A stretch of 43,832 nt of DNA from Asaia bogorensis (GCA_945873195.1 CAMCDA010000012.1:1-43832); one strand, 5' to 3'. Counted from the stretch's first letter, positions 27,163 through 36,847 are shown. The notes: a model not told the origin generated them from the sequence alone. Program-made: numbers and translations.

Positions 27163-27579
27163 TCAATCGTCGCGGTGGACGCGTTCCATCCGCTCGTGGC
27201 GCTCCTGCGCCTCGATCGACATCGTCGCGATCGGCCGAGCCTCCAGCCGCCGCAGGCCGATCGGTTCGCCGGTCTCCTCGCAATAGCCGTAGGAGCCGTT
27301 CTCGATCCGCTGCAGGGCCTGGTCGATCTTGGAGACCAGCTTGCGCGCGCGGTCCCGGGTGCGGAGTTCCAGCGCCCGATCCGTCTCCACGCTGGCTCGA
27401 TCCGTGATGTCGGCCTCATGGATCCCGCCCTCGGACAGGCTGGCCAGGGTGCCATCCGCCTCGCGGATCAGATCGGCGCGCCAACGCAAGAGCTTTTGAC
27501 GGAAATACTCGACCTGGACGGGGCTCATGAACCCCTCATCCTCGGTGGGCCGATAGTCAGGTGGCAGAGTCACCATCAT
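27163..27579 (-). CDS. dksA: DksA-family RNA polymerase-binding regulator (degenerate zinc site)
   Basis: A 138-residue DksA. The coiled-coil region has EYFRQKLLRWRADLIREADGTLASL... and DITDRASVETDRALELRTRDRARKLVSKIDQAL, with the tip acidic pair preserved (EADITD). The zinc finger is reduced: C100 is present, but T103, S121 and A124 replace the other three Cys of the normal CxxC...CxxC. This form is widespread in alphaproteobacteria, so it is family-specific rather than a mutation. The start is MMVTLPPDYRP (27579 or 27576). It is downstream of fliX on the same strand, as in Caulobacter-like arrangements. Confidence 0.93.
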   Translation of the reverse strand: MMVTLPPDYRPTEDEGFMSPVQVEYFRQKLLRWRADLIREADGTLASLSEGGIHEADITDRASVETDRALELRTRDRARKLVSKIDQALQRIENGSYGYCEETGEPIGLRRLEARPIATMSIEAQERHERMERVHRDD

Positions 27580-27708
27580 GCGTGCCGGTCCTGGTCGTCT
27601 CGGGGTCTGTCCATGCCACTGGCGTGTTCGAAGCCAGCCTTGGACGGGCCGGCTTATAGCGACGCCTCGGCGGCTCGCCAAGGGTGCATGATTGTCGTCA
27701 GAAGAATG

Positions 27709-28119
27709 TCACTGGCCGGTTGAACGGAGGACCACAATCCGCGCCCGCAGCGCGATCAGGCGCAGGACACCGGCCAGTCCCGGGTCGGTTGCGTCCGGTA
27801 GCCCGTCCACCAGCCCGCTCAGGCGCGCCGCGACGGCCGCGGCGTCCCCATGCCCCAGACAGGCCCGGTGCATCGCGCCCAGCTCCGCCAGGATCGCCGC
27901 CCCGCCTTCCCGGGCGCGCTGGTCAGGCAACGGGTCCGGGTCACGGTGGTCTTCCTGCAAGGCCAGCATCCCGTCCAGGGACGCCGCGGCCGCGGCGGGC
28001 CCAACCGAAGGTGCCCAGACGAGCGTTTCGGGCACGGCGAACCGCCCCCGCGCCACGGCGGTCCGGCCGCGTGCGGCGACAGCCCGTTCGGCACCCGCCG
28101 TCTTAATGCCCGTGATCAT
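27709..28119 (-). CDS. fliX: Flagellar assembly regulator FliX
   Basis: A 136-residue protein matching the FliX family: a Pro/Ala/Arg-rich, probably flexible N-terminus (MITGIKTAGAERAVAARGR...), then SLDGMLALQEDHRDPDPLPDQRAREGG and a C-terminal Ala/Leu helical region ending LRLIALRARIVVL. In Caulobacter FliX regulates the sigma-54 activator FlbD and links assembly to class III/IV flagellar transcription. The ATG at 28119 has a perfect GGAGGTGACGC ribosome site. It is divergent from flgI, which has a palindrome and sigma-54 promoter in the shared gap. Confidence 0.85.
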   Translation of the reverse strand: MITGIKTAGAERAVAARGRTAVARGRFAVPETLVWAPSVGPAAAAASLDGMLALQEDHRDPDPLPDQRAREGGAAILAELGAMHRACLGHGDAAAVAARLSGLVDGLPDATDPGLAGVLRLIALRARIVVLRSTGQ

Positions 28120-28149
28120 GCGTCACCTCCTGTTCGGCCAAGCTTGCCT

Positions 28150-28168
28150 CCCGGCAATTCCTGCCGGG
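28150..28168. promoter_or_regulatory. CCCGGCA-N5-TGCCGGG palindrome, candidate FlbD/ftr enhancer
   Basis: A perfect 7-bp inverted repeat with a 5-base spacer in the fliX-flgI gap, 40 bases upstream of the sigma-54 promoter -24 element. Caulobacter ftr sites bound by FlbD share a CCCGGCA...TGCCGGG-like pattern and lie upstream of sigma-54 promoters, so the position fits. It could instead be a hairpin. Confidence 0.6.
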
Positions 28169-28207
28169 GAAAGCACCGCGAAATCGTCGGAAACCCGGGC
28201 GAAATCC

Positions 28208-28222
28208 TGGCATGGGTCTTGC
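28208..28222 (+). promoter_or_regulatory. sigma-54 promoter of the flgI operon
   Basis: TGGCATG-GGTC-TTGC matches the consensus TGGCACG-N4-TTGC with the exact -24/-12 spacing (GG and GC 12 bases apart). The expected transcription start is about 28234, which gives a 5' leader of about 55 bases before the flgI ATG. Confidence 0.88.
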
Positions 28223-28289
28223 GTTTCATCCCACGAGTATCGCCGCAAATGGTTTAGAGGCCCTTACCAACGGACGTGCCATCGTGTGT

Positions 28290-29390
28290 ATGCAGCGTTG
28301 TTTTCGCCTTTTTCTCCTCACGCTTTTGCTGGTCCCGTTCGGCACGGCCGCCGCGCAGGTGCGGATCAAGGATATCGCCGACCTGGAGGGCGTGCGGGAA
28401 AACCAACTGATCGGCTATGGCCTAGTGGTCGGCCTGCAAGGCACCGGCGACAAGCTGGACAGCGCCATCTTCACCCGGGAGTCCCTGGTGGGCATGCTGG
28501 AACGCTTGGGCGTGAACACCCGCGACCAGGTGAACAAACTGTCCACCAAGAACCTCGCCGCCGTGATGGTCACCGCCCAGCTGCCGCCCTTTGCCCGCAG
28601 CGGCAGCCGGATCGATATCAGCATCTCGGCCCTCGGAGACGCCACCAACCTCACCGGTGGCACCCTGCTGGTGACCCCCCTGCTGGGCGCCGATGGAGAG
28701 GTCTATGCCGTCGCGCAGGGCGCCCTTTCCACCGGCGCCATCGCGGCGCGGGGGGCTGCGTCATCCGTCACGCGCGGCGTGCCCACAGCCGGCCGCATTG
28801 CCAACGGCGCGATCGTCGAGCGCGAAGTCAAATTCCGCCTCGACAAGGGCCAGGCGCTGCGTCTCGGCCTGCGCAATCCCGACCTGACCACCGCCCGCCG
28901 CGTGGCCGCCGCGATCAACGGGGCGCTCGGACCGGTCAGCAAGGCACTGGATCCTCGGACCGTGGCGCTGGACCTGAGCACCCGCGACCCGATCGACGCC
29001 CTGGCGGTGATCGAGAACCTGCGCGTGGTGCCGGACAACGCCGCGGTCGTGGTGGTGGAGGAAGCCAGCGGCACGATCGTCATGGGCGCCAATGTGCGGA
29101 TCAGCACGGTGGCGATCGCCCAGGGCAACCTGACGATCCGCGTGACCGAAACGCCGGTGGTGAGCCAGCCGGGACCGTTCTCAGAGGGGCAGACGGTCGT
29201 CGTGCCCCGCACGGATATCCAGATCGACGACCAGAAGGACAACAAGCTGGGCATTCTGCAATCGGGCACGACGCTGCGGGAGCTGGTGACCAGCCTGAAC
29301 GCCCTGGGCGTCGGCCCGCGCGACCTGATCAGCATCCTGCAGGCGATCAAGACCGCCGGCGCGCTGCAAGCGGATTTGATCGTGCGATGA
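28290..29390 (+). CDS. flgI: Flagellar P-ring protein FlgI
   Basis: A 366-residue secreted protein that forms the periplasmic P ring around the rod. The signal peptide is MQRCFRLFLLTLLLVPFGTAAA. The mature part starts QVRIKDIADLEGVRENQLIGYG and has the conserved GLQGTGDK, VMVTAQLPPFARSGSRIDI, GGTLLVTPL and PRDLISILQAIKTAGALQADLIVR ending typical of FlgI. The ATG at 28290 was chosen because a signal peptide starts there; no strong Shine-Dalgarno is seen and a GTG six bases upstream is an alternative. It overlaps flgJ by ATGA and is under sigma-54 control. Confidence 0.95.
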   Translation: MQRCFRLFLLTLLLVPFGTAAAQVRIKDIADLEGVRENQLIGYGLVVGLQGTGDKLDSAIFTRESLVGMLERLGVNTRDQVNKLSTKNLAAVMVTAQLPPFARSGSRIDISISALGDATNLTGGTLLVTPLLGADGEVYAVAQGALSTGAIAARGAASSVTRGVPTAGRIANGAIVEREVKFRLDKGQALRLGLRNPDLTTARRVAAAINGALGPVSKALDPRTVALDLSTRDPIDALAVIENLRVVPDNAAVVVVEEASGTIVMGANVRISTVAIAQGNLTIRVTETPVVSQPGPFSEGQTVVVPRTDIQIDDQKDNKLGILQSGTTLRELVTSLNALGVGPRDLISILQAIKTAGALQADLIVR

Positions 29391-29713
29391 GTGCGTTGGG
29401 AAGTCTGGCCATGACCGCGGGGGCCATCCCGTCCGCCTCCCCGGTGGCCACGCCCCGCGGCACCGCCGATCCCGGCAAGCTCCGCGACGCGGCGCAGGCG
29501 TTTGAGAACATGGCCATCAGCGCCCTGCTCGCCCCGATGTTCGAGACGATCGACCTCAGCAAGGGCCCGTTCGGCGGCGGAGCGGGGGAGGCCGCCTGGA
29601 AGCCCATGCTGATCGAGGAAATGGCGAAGACGATCGGCAAGCACGGCGGCCTGGGCCTGTCCCGCTCCATCCACGACGCGCTGCTGCGCATGCAGGAGGA
29701 AAAACAGCGATGA
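29387..29713 (+). CDS. flgJ: FlgJ-type rod-binding protein (N-terminal domain only)
   Basis: A 108-residue protein matching the N-terminal rod-binding domain of FlgJ: KLRDAAQAFENMAISALLAPMFETID, a small Gly-rich loop, then AAWKPMLIEEMAKTIGKHGGLGL. The C-terminal muramidase domain of enterobacterial FlgJ is absent, which is normal in alphaproteobacteria. It would help to assemble the flagellar rod. ATG overlaps the flgI stop and its own stop overlaps the next ATG, so the cluster is translationally coupled. Confidence 0.88.
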   Translation: MSALGSLAMTAGAIPSASPVATPRGTADPGKLRDAAQAFENMAISALLAPMFETIDLSKGPFGGGAGEAAWKPMLIEEMAKTIGKHGGLGLSRSIHDALLRMQEEKQR

Positions 29714-30069
29714 TGACGCCGAACCAGGCCGCCGAGGCCCTGATCGCGATCCTCACCCGTGAAAACGCGGCGCTGTCCGCCATGGACCTGACCAACGCCA
29801 CCGCCTTGCTGGCCGGCAAACAGGCCGCCGCCGAGGCCCTGGTGCAATCGGGCGACGTCTCCAGCCTGGATCGGGACACCGCCGAACGGCTGCGCGCACT
29901 GGCGCGGGAGAACCAGGCGCTGCTGGAGCGCGCCCTGACCGTGCAGGGGCGGGTGATCACGCTGATCGCCGGGGCTGGAGCCGGGGAGCAGGCGCCGCGC
30001 TACGGAGCGGCGGGCCGGCTTGCCGCGGTCCAGCGCATCGCCCCCCGCGCGCTGTCAGCGCGCGCCTGA
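29710..30069 (+). CDS. FlgN-like flagellar chaperone/regulatory protein
   Basis: A 119-residue, mostly helical protein (EALIAILTRENAALSAMDLTNATALLAGKQAAAEALVQ...LRALARENQALLERALTVQGRVITLIA). The size, helical heptads and position after flgI-flgJ suggest a FlgN-like chaperone or FlbY equivalent. No decisive motif is visible. The last residues (PRALSARA) and the stop lie inside a tandem 31-bp repeat at 30049-30142. ATG overlaps the flgJ stop. Confidence 0.65.
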   Translation: MMTPNQAAEALIAILTRENAALSAMDLTNATALLAGKQAAAEALVQSGDVSSLDRDTAERLRALARENQALLERALTVQGRVITLIAGAGAGEQAPRYGAAGRLAAVQRIAPRALSARA

Positions 30070-30142
30070 TTTCCCTTTGGCGCTGTCAGCGCGCGCCTGA
30101 TTTCCCTTTGGCGCTGTCACCCGCGCCGGATCCCCTTTTTGG
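30049..30142 (+). terminator. Tandem 31-bp repeats forming a terminator array after the flgI operon
   Basis: Two exact copies of a 31-base unit (30049-30079 and 30080-30110; it begins GCGCTGTCAGCGCGCG and ends TTTCCCTTTG) are followed by a third, diverged copy that ends CCCCTTTTT (30111-30140). Each unit holds a GCGCT...AGCGC stem; the last has a T5 run. The first unit contains the stop codon of the FlgN-like gene. Confidence 0.75.
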
Positions 30143-30151
30143 AGCGCAAGG

Positions 30152-30718
30152 TCAGCCCGCGTCAGATCCGCCATCCGCACGCCAGATCGTCAGCCGCGCC
30201 GCGCCGTGGATGCGTTCGGCAAGCGGATCGGGATGCGGAGAGTCCTCGGTCCGTCCGGTCTCTGCAACGATAATGGCACCGGGCGCGATCCAGCCCGCGC
30301 CGTGCAGCCGGTCGAGCGCGCGGGGGATCAGCCCCTGCCCATAGGGCGGGTCCAAAAACACCAACCCATGCGCCCGAGGCGCGGTTCGCACGGCGGTCAC
30401 GCCGACGGACAGAACCGAGCAGGCCTGTTCGACCCCCAGCGCCTGGATATTGGTGTGCAGCGCCTTGCGGGCGGCGGGCGCGTTCTCGATGAAAGTCGCA
30501 TGCCGAGCGCCGCGTGAGAGCGCTTCGAGGCCGAGGGCGCCGGTGCCGGCGAAGGCGTCCAGCACATCCGCGTCCTCGACGCAGTCCCGGCCGGCCCAGG
30601 GGGCATGCAGCAGCATGTCGAACAGAGCCTGCCGCACCCGGTCGGCAGTGGGGCGCGTGGCCTCGGTCGGCGGGGCCGTCAGCACGCGTCCGCGCCACTT
30701 TCCGGCGACGATCCGCAT
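30152..30718 (-). CDS. rsmD: 16S rRNA (guanine-966-N2) methyltransferase
   Basis: A 188-residue methyltransferase. MRIVAGKWRGRVLTAPP and TRPTADRVRQALFDML are the family start; the SAM motif is VLDAFAGTGALGLEALSRGA and the catalytic motif is FLDPPYGQG (a D/NPPY motif). It acts on the assembled 30S subunit. The ATG at 30718 is one base after the pseudouridine synthase stop (TGA-C-ATG), confirming co-transcription; upstream in-frame codons are shared with the synthase. Confidence 0.95.
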   Translation of the reverse strand: MRIVAGKWRGRVLTAPPTEATRPTADRVRQALFDMLLHAPWAGRDCVEDADVLDAFAGTGALGLEALSRGARHATFIENAPAARKALHTNIQALGVEQACSVLSVGVTAVRTAPRAHGLVFLDPPYGQGLIPRALDRLHGAGWIAPGAIIVAETGRTEDSPHPDPLAERIHGAARLTIWRADGGSDAG

Positions 30719-30719
30719 G

Positions 30720-31487
30720 TCAGCTTTTGCGGATGCGCGGCGGCGCGGTCGGCGCGCCGGCATCCGCCGGCAACTGCTCCCGCAGCACGCGGGCGGGGAT
30801 TTCCTCGATCCCGCCGCGTTCGAGCGTCCCAAGCTGGAACGGCCCATAGGCGATCCGGATCAGCCTTGTCACCGCCAGGCCCAGATGGCTCATGACCTTG
30901 CGGATTTCCCGGTTGCGGCCTTCCCGCAGGCTGACGGTCAGCCAGGCGTTCTCGCCCTTACGGTTGTCGAGCGCGGCCTCGATCGGCCCATAGCGCACGC
31001 CATCCACGGTCACGCCATCGGCGAGGCGCTTCAGCGCCCCGGCATCCACGACGCCATGCACCCGCACGCGATAGCGCCGCAGCCAGCCCGTCGTGGGCAG
31101 TTCCAGCCGGCGGGCCAGCGCGCCGTCATTGGTCAGCAGCAACAGCCCCTCGCTGGTCAGATCGAGCCGGCCGACGCTGATCACGCGCGGCAACTGCGTC
31201 CGCAGCTTGTCGAAGACCGTGGGGCGGCCTTCCGGATCGCGATGCGTCGTCACCAGGCCGTCGGGCTTGTGATAGCGCCAGACGCGGGTGCGCTCGGGCT
31301 CGCCGACCACCGCGCCATCGACCTGGATGATGTCCTTCGAGTCCACGAAGGTCGCGGGATGGGTGACGACGGCGTTATTCAGCTTGACCCGGCCCTCGGT
31401 CAGCATGCGTTCCACATCCCGTCGGCTGGCGACACCGGCGCGGGCGAGCCATTTGGCGATCCGGTCGCCGCGTTGAACGTCGCTCAT
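30720..31487 (-). CDS. rluB: rRNA pseudouridine synthase, RluB/RsuA family
   Basis: A 255-residue protein with an N-terminal S4 domain (RIAKWLARAGVASRRDVERML...) followed by the RluB/RsuA synthase domain: the catalytic Asp is in GRLDLTSEGLLLLTNDG, and HKPDGLVTTHRDPEG and REGRNREIRKVM are present. It would make a pseudouridine in 23S rRNA (RluB) or 16S (RsuA); the choice between these follows general resemblance only. It overlaps the amidotransferase stop (ATGA) and is followed by rsmD. Confidence 0.92.
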   Translation of the reverse strand: MSDVQRGDRIAKWLARAGVASRRDVERMLTEGRVKLNNAVVTHPATFVDSKDIIQVDGAVVGEPERTRVWRYHKPDGLVTTHRDPEGRPTVFDKLRTQLPRVISVGRLDLTSEGLLLLTNDGALARRLELPTTGWLRRYRVRVHGVVDAGALKRLADGVTVDGVRYGPIEAALDNRKGENAWLTVSLREGRNREIRKVMSHLGLAVTRLIRIAYGPFQLGTLERGGIEEIPARVLREQLPADAGAPTAPPRIRKS

Positions 31488-32200
31488 GCCGCGGCCGCCG
31501 CGATCAGGGCGTCAAAGATGCGCCGGTCGCCGGGGTCGATCGAGAACTCCGGGTGCCACTGGACGCCGAGGCAGAAGCGGTAGCGCGGGTCCTCCAAGCC
31601 CTCGATCACCTGGTCGGGGGCGAGGGCGTTGACGATCGCGTTCGGTCCCGGGTGTCGGACAGCCTGATGATGGGCGGAGTTCACGTGCATCTCGGTCGCG
31701 CCGACGATCCGGTGCAGCAGCGTCCCCGGGGTCACGGCAATGGCGTGGCCTGGTTCGTGGCGTGGATTGGGCTGCTCATGCGGCAGGGCGTTCGGGATGC
31801 TGTCGGGGATATGCTGAATCAGCGTGCCGCCGAGCGCCACCGCGAGCAGTTGTTGGCCGCCGCAGATGCCGAGGACGGGCATGTTCCGCTCCAACGCCCC
31901 GCGCATCAGCGCGAGTTCCGCGGCGGTGCGGCCCTGCTTCAGGGTCACTGTCTCATGCCGTTCGCCATCGCCATACAAGGATGGATCGACGTCGAAGGCG
32001 CCGCCGGTCACGACCAGGGCCTGGATGTGGCCGAGATACTCCGCCGCCAGCGCCGGATCATGCGGCAGGGCGATGGGCAGGCCGCCGGCGGCGATGATGG
32101 CCTCGGCATAGTTCTGGCGGATCGCGTACCAGGGGTATTTCGAGTAGCCGCCCGGCTGCTCGGAATCCAGGGTTACGCCGATGAGGGGCCTGTTGTGCAT
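31484..32200 (-). CDS. Class I glutamine amidotransferase-like hydrolase (PuuD-type)
   Basis: A 238-residue peptidase C26/PuuD-like protein. The nucleophile C113 is in GICGGQQLLA, and the catalytic His and Glu are in GVQWHPEF. N-terminal LIGVTLDSEQPGGYSKYPWYAIRQNYAEAIIAAGG is typical of gamma-glutamyl-GABA hydrolases, which release GABA and glutamate in putrescine breakdown. No other putrescine genes adjoin, so the natural substrate is open. It is the first gene of a minus-strand operon with rluB and rsmD, and is divergent from tadA with 46 bases between. Confidence 0.9.
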   Translation of the reverse strand: MHNRPLIGVTLDSEQPGGYSKYPWYAIRQNYAEAIIAAGGLPIALPHDPALAAEYLGHIQALVVTGGAFDVDPSLYGDGERHETVTLKQGRTAAELALMRGALERNMPVLGICGGQQLLAVALGGTLIQHIPDSIPNALPHEQPNPRHEPGHAIAVTPGTLLHRIVGATEMHVNSAHHQAVRHPGPNAIVNALAPDQVIEGLEDPRYRFCLGVQWHPEFSIDPGDRRIFDALIAAAAA

Positions 32201-32246
32201 GCCCCGTTGCTAGACCCCAGGGCCATGGCCGGGCAAGAAGCATGTC

Positions 32247-32717
32247 ATGACCCCGATGGAGATCGCCCTGGACGAAGCCCGCGCCGCCGCCGATCGCGGG
32301 GAGGTGCCGGTGGGCGCGGTGGTGGTGGCGGCCGATGGGACCGTGCTGGCGCGGGCGGGCAACCGGGTCGAGGAACGGTCCGATGCCTCGGCCCATGCCG
32401 AGATGCTGGCGTTGCGGGAGGCGGCCGGGGTCCGGGGTAGCCCCCGGCTGCCGGACTGCGATCTGTTCGTGACGCTGGAGCCCTGCCCGATGTGCGCGCA
32501 GGCGATCAGCCTGTTCCGCATTCGGCGGGTGGTGTTTGGGGCGTACGATCCGAAGGGCGGGGGGGTGGAACACGGGGCAAGGGTGTTCGATGCGGGGAGC
32601 TGCCATCACCGGCCGGAGGTTGTGGGCGGAGTCCGGGAAGGGGAAGCGGCCGGGTTGCTGAGGGGGTTCTTCTCGGGGCTGCGTGGTTCGCAGCGGGGGA
32701 CTCCCTCCCCCCCTTGA
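32247..32717 (+). CDS. tadA: tRNA-specific adenosine deaminase TadA
   Basis: A 156-residue A34-to-inosine editing enzyme. The zinc site is complete: HAEM (His plus catalytic Glu) and EPCPMCAQAI (two Cys). Other conserved parts are GEVPVGAVVV and RVVFGAYDPKGG. The C-terminus beyond LLRGFFSGLRGS (QRGTPSPP) is encoded by the palindromic repeat at 32705-32808, which also provides the TGA; the tail is thus probably not ancestral. The start is the ATG at 32247, with no strong ribosome site. Confidence 0.95.
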   Translation: MTPMEIALDEARAAADRGEVPVGAVVVAADGTVLARAGNRVEERSDASAHAEMLALREAAGVRGSPRLPDCDLFVTLEPCPMCAQAISLFRIRRVVFGAYDPKGGGVEHGARVFDAGSCHHRPEVVGGVREGEAAGLLRGFFSGLRGSQRGTPSPP

Positions 32718-32808
32718 GGGGGAGGGTTGGGGTGGGGGGAAACACCGCACGATCCGTGCCGCGAGCCCCCTCCCCCCGCCCCCCTCCCTCCAGGGGAGGG
32801 GGAGTAGA
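32705..32808. repeat. Palindromic intergenic repeat, copy B
   Basis: CCCCCCCCTTGAGGGGGAGGG, a conserved core (GATCCGTGCCGCGA) and an inverse CCCTCCCTCCAGGGGAGGG. It aligns with copy A at 27048-27147. As with copy A, it lies between two convergent genes (tadA and thiC), and its first TGA is the stop of the upstream gene. Confidence 0.85.
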
Positions 32809-32846
32809 AAGTCAGTCAGCGTCCCCCTTTCGAGGGACTCGTCGCA

Positions 32847-34851
<2,005 letters not shown>

Positions 34852-34860
34852 TAGCTGACG

Positions 34861-34889
34861 ATAATGAGGGGGGAGAGCCCTTATGTCAA
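34861..34889 (-). promoter_or_regulatory. sigma-70 promoter of thiC
   Basis: TTGACA (34884-34889 on the minus strand) and CATTAT (34861-34866), 17 bases apart, just before the riboswitch. The -35 element overlaps the stop codon of the upstream amidohydrolase gene. Confidence 0.75.
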
Positions 34890-35809
34890 ACAGATGCTGG
34901 CACGTCGATCCGGTAGAACATCAGCGCGTTGCCGGCAAACAGCCGCCGCCGGTCCTCGGGCGCATAGCCCTGGGTCACATCCTTGAACTGGGTGAAGATC
35001 CAGTCCCAGCTTGCCTTCACCCCGTCCACCGGATGGTTCGAGGCCAGCATCGACCGGTGGATGCCGAAAATCCCGATCGCTTCCCGGATGATCGACCCGT
35101 TGACCCGCAGCGTCCAGGGCTGGTCCTTCACCGTCAGGCCCGAGACCTTGAGCCAGACATTCGGGCAGGAGGACAGCGCCTCCATCCCCCGCCGCCAGAC
35201 GCGGAGCTGTTCCTTCGAGCGGTCCAGCGGATAGCCGGTGTGGTTCAGGGCGACGCGCAGGTTGGGATGTTCGCGGCAGACCTCGGCGGCTTCCTGGAGA
35301 TGATACCAAGGCACGCGGAGGTCCCAGGACAGGTCGTATTTCTCCAGGAGCGCCAGGCCGGCGCGCCATTTCGGGTCCTGCAGGCTGCGCGGCTGGCCGC
35401 GGACGCTGTCATCCGGGCCGGACGCGATGATCGGCTTGGTGCGGATGCCGCGCACCAGGGGGAATTTCTTCTGGGCCGCGATGATTTCCTCGGCGTTCGG
35501 CGTGTCCACCCAGGCATGCGCGACGATCGCGTTCGGAAAGCCGTACTGGGCGTGCATCCGGCTCACCCATTCGGTTTCCGCGAGTTGTTGCGAACGATCG
35601 CATTCCGCCTCCACATGCACCGTTGCGATGACGTTATGCAGCGCGGTGTCGCGGCGAAACTCGGGCGGCAGATAGGACCGCTTGATCCGTGAGTAGTCGC
35701 CATGGACCGACGCATGGCCAGCCCCTTGCAGCCACGGATAGCGGATTGGTCCCTCGAGGTCCCACAAGTGATGATGCGCATCAACGATGGGCAGGTCTGC
35801 GTCGATCAT
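34886..35809 (-). CDS. Amidohydrolase_2 family metal-dependent hydrolase
   Basis: A 307-residue TIM-barrel hydrolase of the PF04909 group, which includes 2-pyrone-4,6-dicarboxylate lactonase and other aromatic or sugar lactone enzymes. The N-terminal metal motif VDAHHHLWDL is present, with ATVHVEAE, NHTGYPLDRS and SNHPVDGVKASW downstream. The start is the ATG at 35809, with CGAGG close by; 35824 is an alternative. It is the last gene of the minus-strand run from 40411. The substrate cannot be deduced. Confidence 0.88.
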   Translation of the reverse strand: MIDADLPIVDAHHHLWDLEGPIRYPWLQGAGHASVHGDYSRIKRSYLPPEFRRDTALHNVIATVHVEAECDRSQQLAETEWVSRMHAQYGFPNAIVAHAWVDTPNAEEIIAAQKKFPLVRGIRTKPIIASGPDDSVRGQPRSLQDPKWRAGLALLEKYDLSWDLRVPWYHLQEAAEVCREHPNLRVALNHTGYPLDRSKEQLRVWRRGMEALSSCPNVWLKVSGLTVKDQPWTLRVNGSIIREAIGIFGIHRSMLASNHPVDGVKASWDWIFTQFKDVTQGYAPEDRRRLFAGNALMFYRIDVPASV

Positions 35810-35866
35810 GGGGCCTCGTGGCATGGGAGGGAGCGATCCGGCGGGCTGGCCGCCGGATCGCGCGCG

Positions 35867-36847
35867 TCAGTCGGTTTCGAGTGTCTTGAAATCAGCCGGA
35901 ACGATGATTTCCAGGACTTCGAGATCGGCGGAATAATCGAGCACGGTGTGCTTGATCCCCGGCGGCTGCAGCCAGCAGGTGCCGGCGGACATCATCTGCT
36001 CCCCATGGCCCTCGAACTCGTTCTTCATCCACCCCCGGAGGATATAGACGAGTTGCAGTTCCGCCTGGTGGACATGGCGCACGCGGACTTCGTCGGTGCA
36101 GGGCGGAATCATGCGGATGACATGCGCCTGGCACAGGCCGCCGGTCGCGGCGGCGATGCCGAGGTCGCGATACAGCGCGTAGGGACGCAGGCCGTCCTTC
36201 TTGAAGTCCGCCTCATTGATATGGCTGACGGTGAAGCGCTGCGGTGGGGCGGCGGTTTGCAGGCGAGTCGCGGCGGCGCGCTTGCCCGGCGGGCGACCTC
36301 GCTTGGCGGCGACCTTGGCGGGAGCGACTTTACGAACCGGTGTGGAACGCGCGGGCGCCTTGCGGGTCGCCGTGGCGCGCGCGGCTTTTGGGGCCGCACT
36401 CCGCGCGGACTTGGCGGCCGGAGCACGGGCGGACTTCGCGGCGGCGGGCCGCTTGGCCTTCGCGGTCGCGGTTCGGGTGGATTTCGCCGCGGCGGGCCGA
36501 ACCGATTTCGCGGTTGTAGCGCGTACCGTCTTGGGCGTGGCCGCTCGCTTGGCTTTCGGCGCCGCTGCCCGCGCCGCTTTCTTTGCGGCCGGCCGAACGG
36601 CCTTGGCGGTGGACGTTCGGGCGGGTGCCGCCTTTTTCGCGACCGCACGCCCACTCTTCGCGGGGGCGGTCTTTGCGGGGGCGGCCTTGCGCTTCGCGGG
36701 CGCCGGCTTTGCCGCCGCTTTCTTCCTCGGCTCGTCAGCCTTGGGTTCGGTTTTCCGGGCAGCCTTCTGGCCGGCCGCCTTGCGGGTGCCTGGTTTCGCC
36801 GCGGCCGACCGGCTGGCGGTCTTGCTTCCTGTTGCCTTGCGGGCCAT
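35867..36847 (-). CDS. Lys/Ala-rich histone-H1-like tail with AT-hook motif fused to a cupin domain
   Basis: A 326-residue two-part protein. Residues 1-200 are almost only Ala, Lys, Arg, Pro, Ser and Thr; residues 81-160 are ten exact octads of the form xK[SAT]xRxxx. Residues 182-190 (AKRGRPPGKR) match the AT-hook core RGRP. The C-terminal cupin (about 205-326) shows RHVHQAELQL and GTCWLQPPGIKHTVLDY, the HxH...E and PPGxxH metal motifs. A DNA-bound sensor is inferred; no homologue with this combination comes to mind, though H1-like AlgP/HctB proteins share the tail style. ATG at 36847 follows AAGGGA. Confidence 0.82.
   Translation of the reverse strand: MARKATGSKTASRSAAAKPGTRKAAGQKAARKTEPKADEPRKKAAAKPAPAKRKAAPAKTAPAKSGRAVAKKAAPARTSTAKAVRPAAKKAARAAAPKAKRAATPKTVRATTAKSVRPAAAKSTRTATAKAKRPAAAKSARAPAAKSARSAAPKAARATATRKAPARSTPVRKVAPAKVAAKRGRPPGKRAAATRLQTAAPPQRFTVSHINEADFKKDGLRPYALYRDLGIAAATGGLCQAHVIRMIPPCTDEVRVRHVHQAELQLVYILRGWMKNEFEGHGEQMMSAGTCWLQPPGIKHTVLDYSADLEVLEIIVPADFKTLETD
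36368..36607 (-). repeat. Ten tandem 24-bp degenerate coding repeats
   Basis: Codons 81-160 of the cupin gene are ten 8-codon units, each with Lys at position 2 and Arg at position 5. The DNA copies are diverged (TTCGCGG-type starts on the plus strand), so the repeat is kept by protein selection or is old. Confidence 0.85.
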
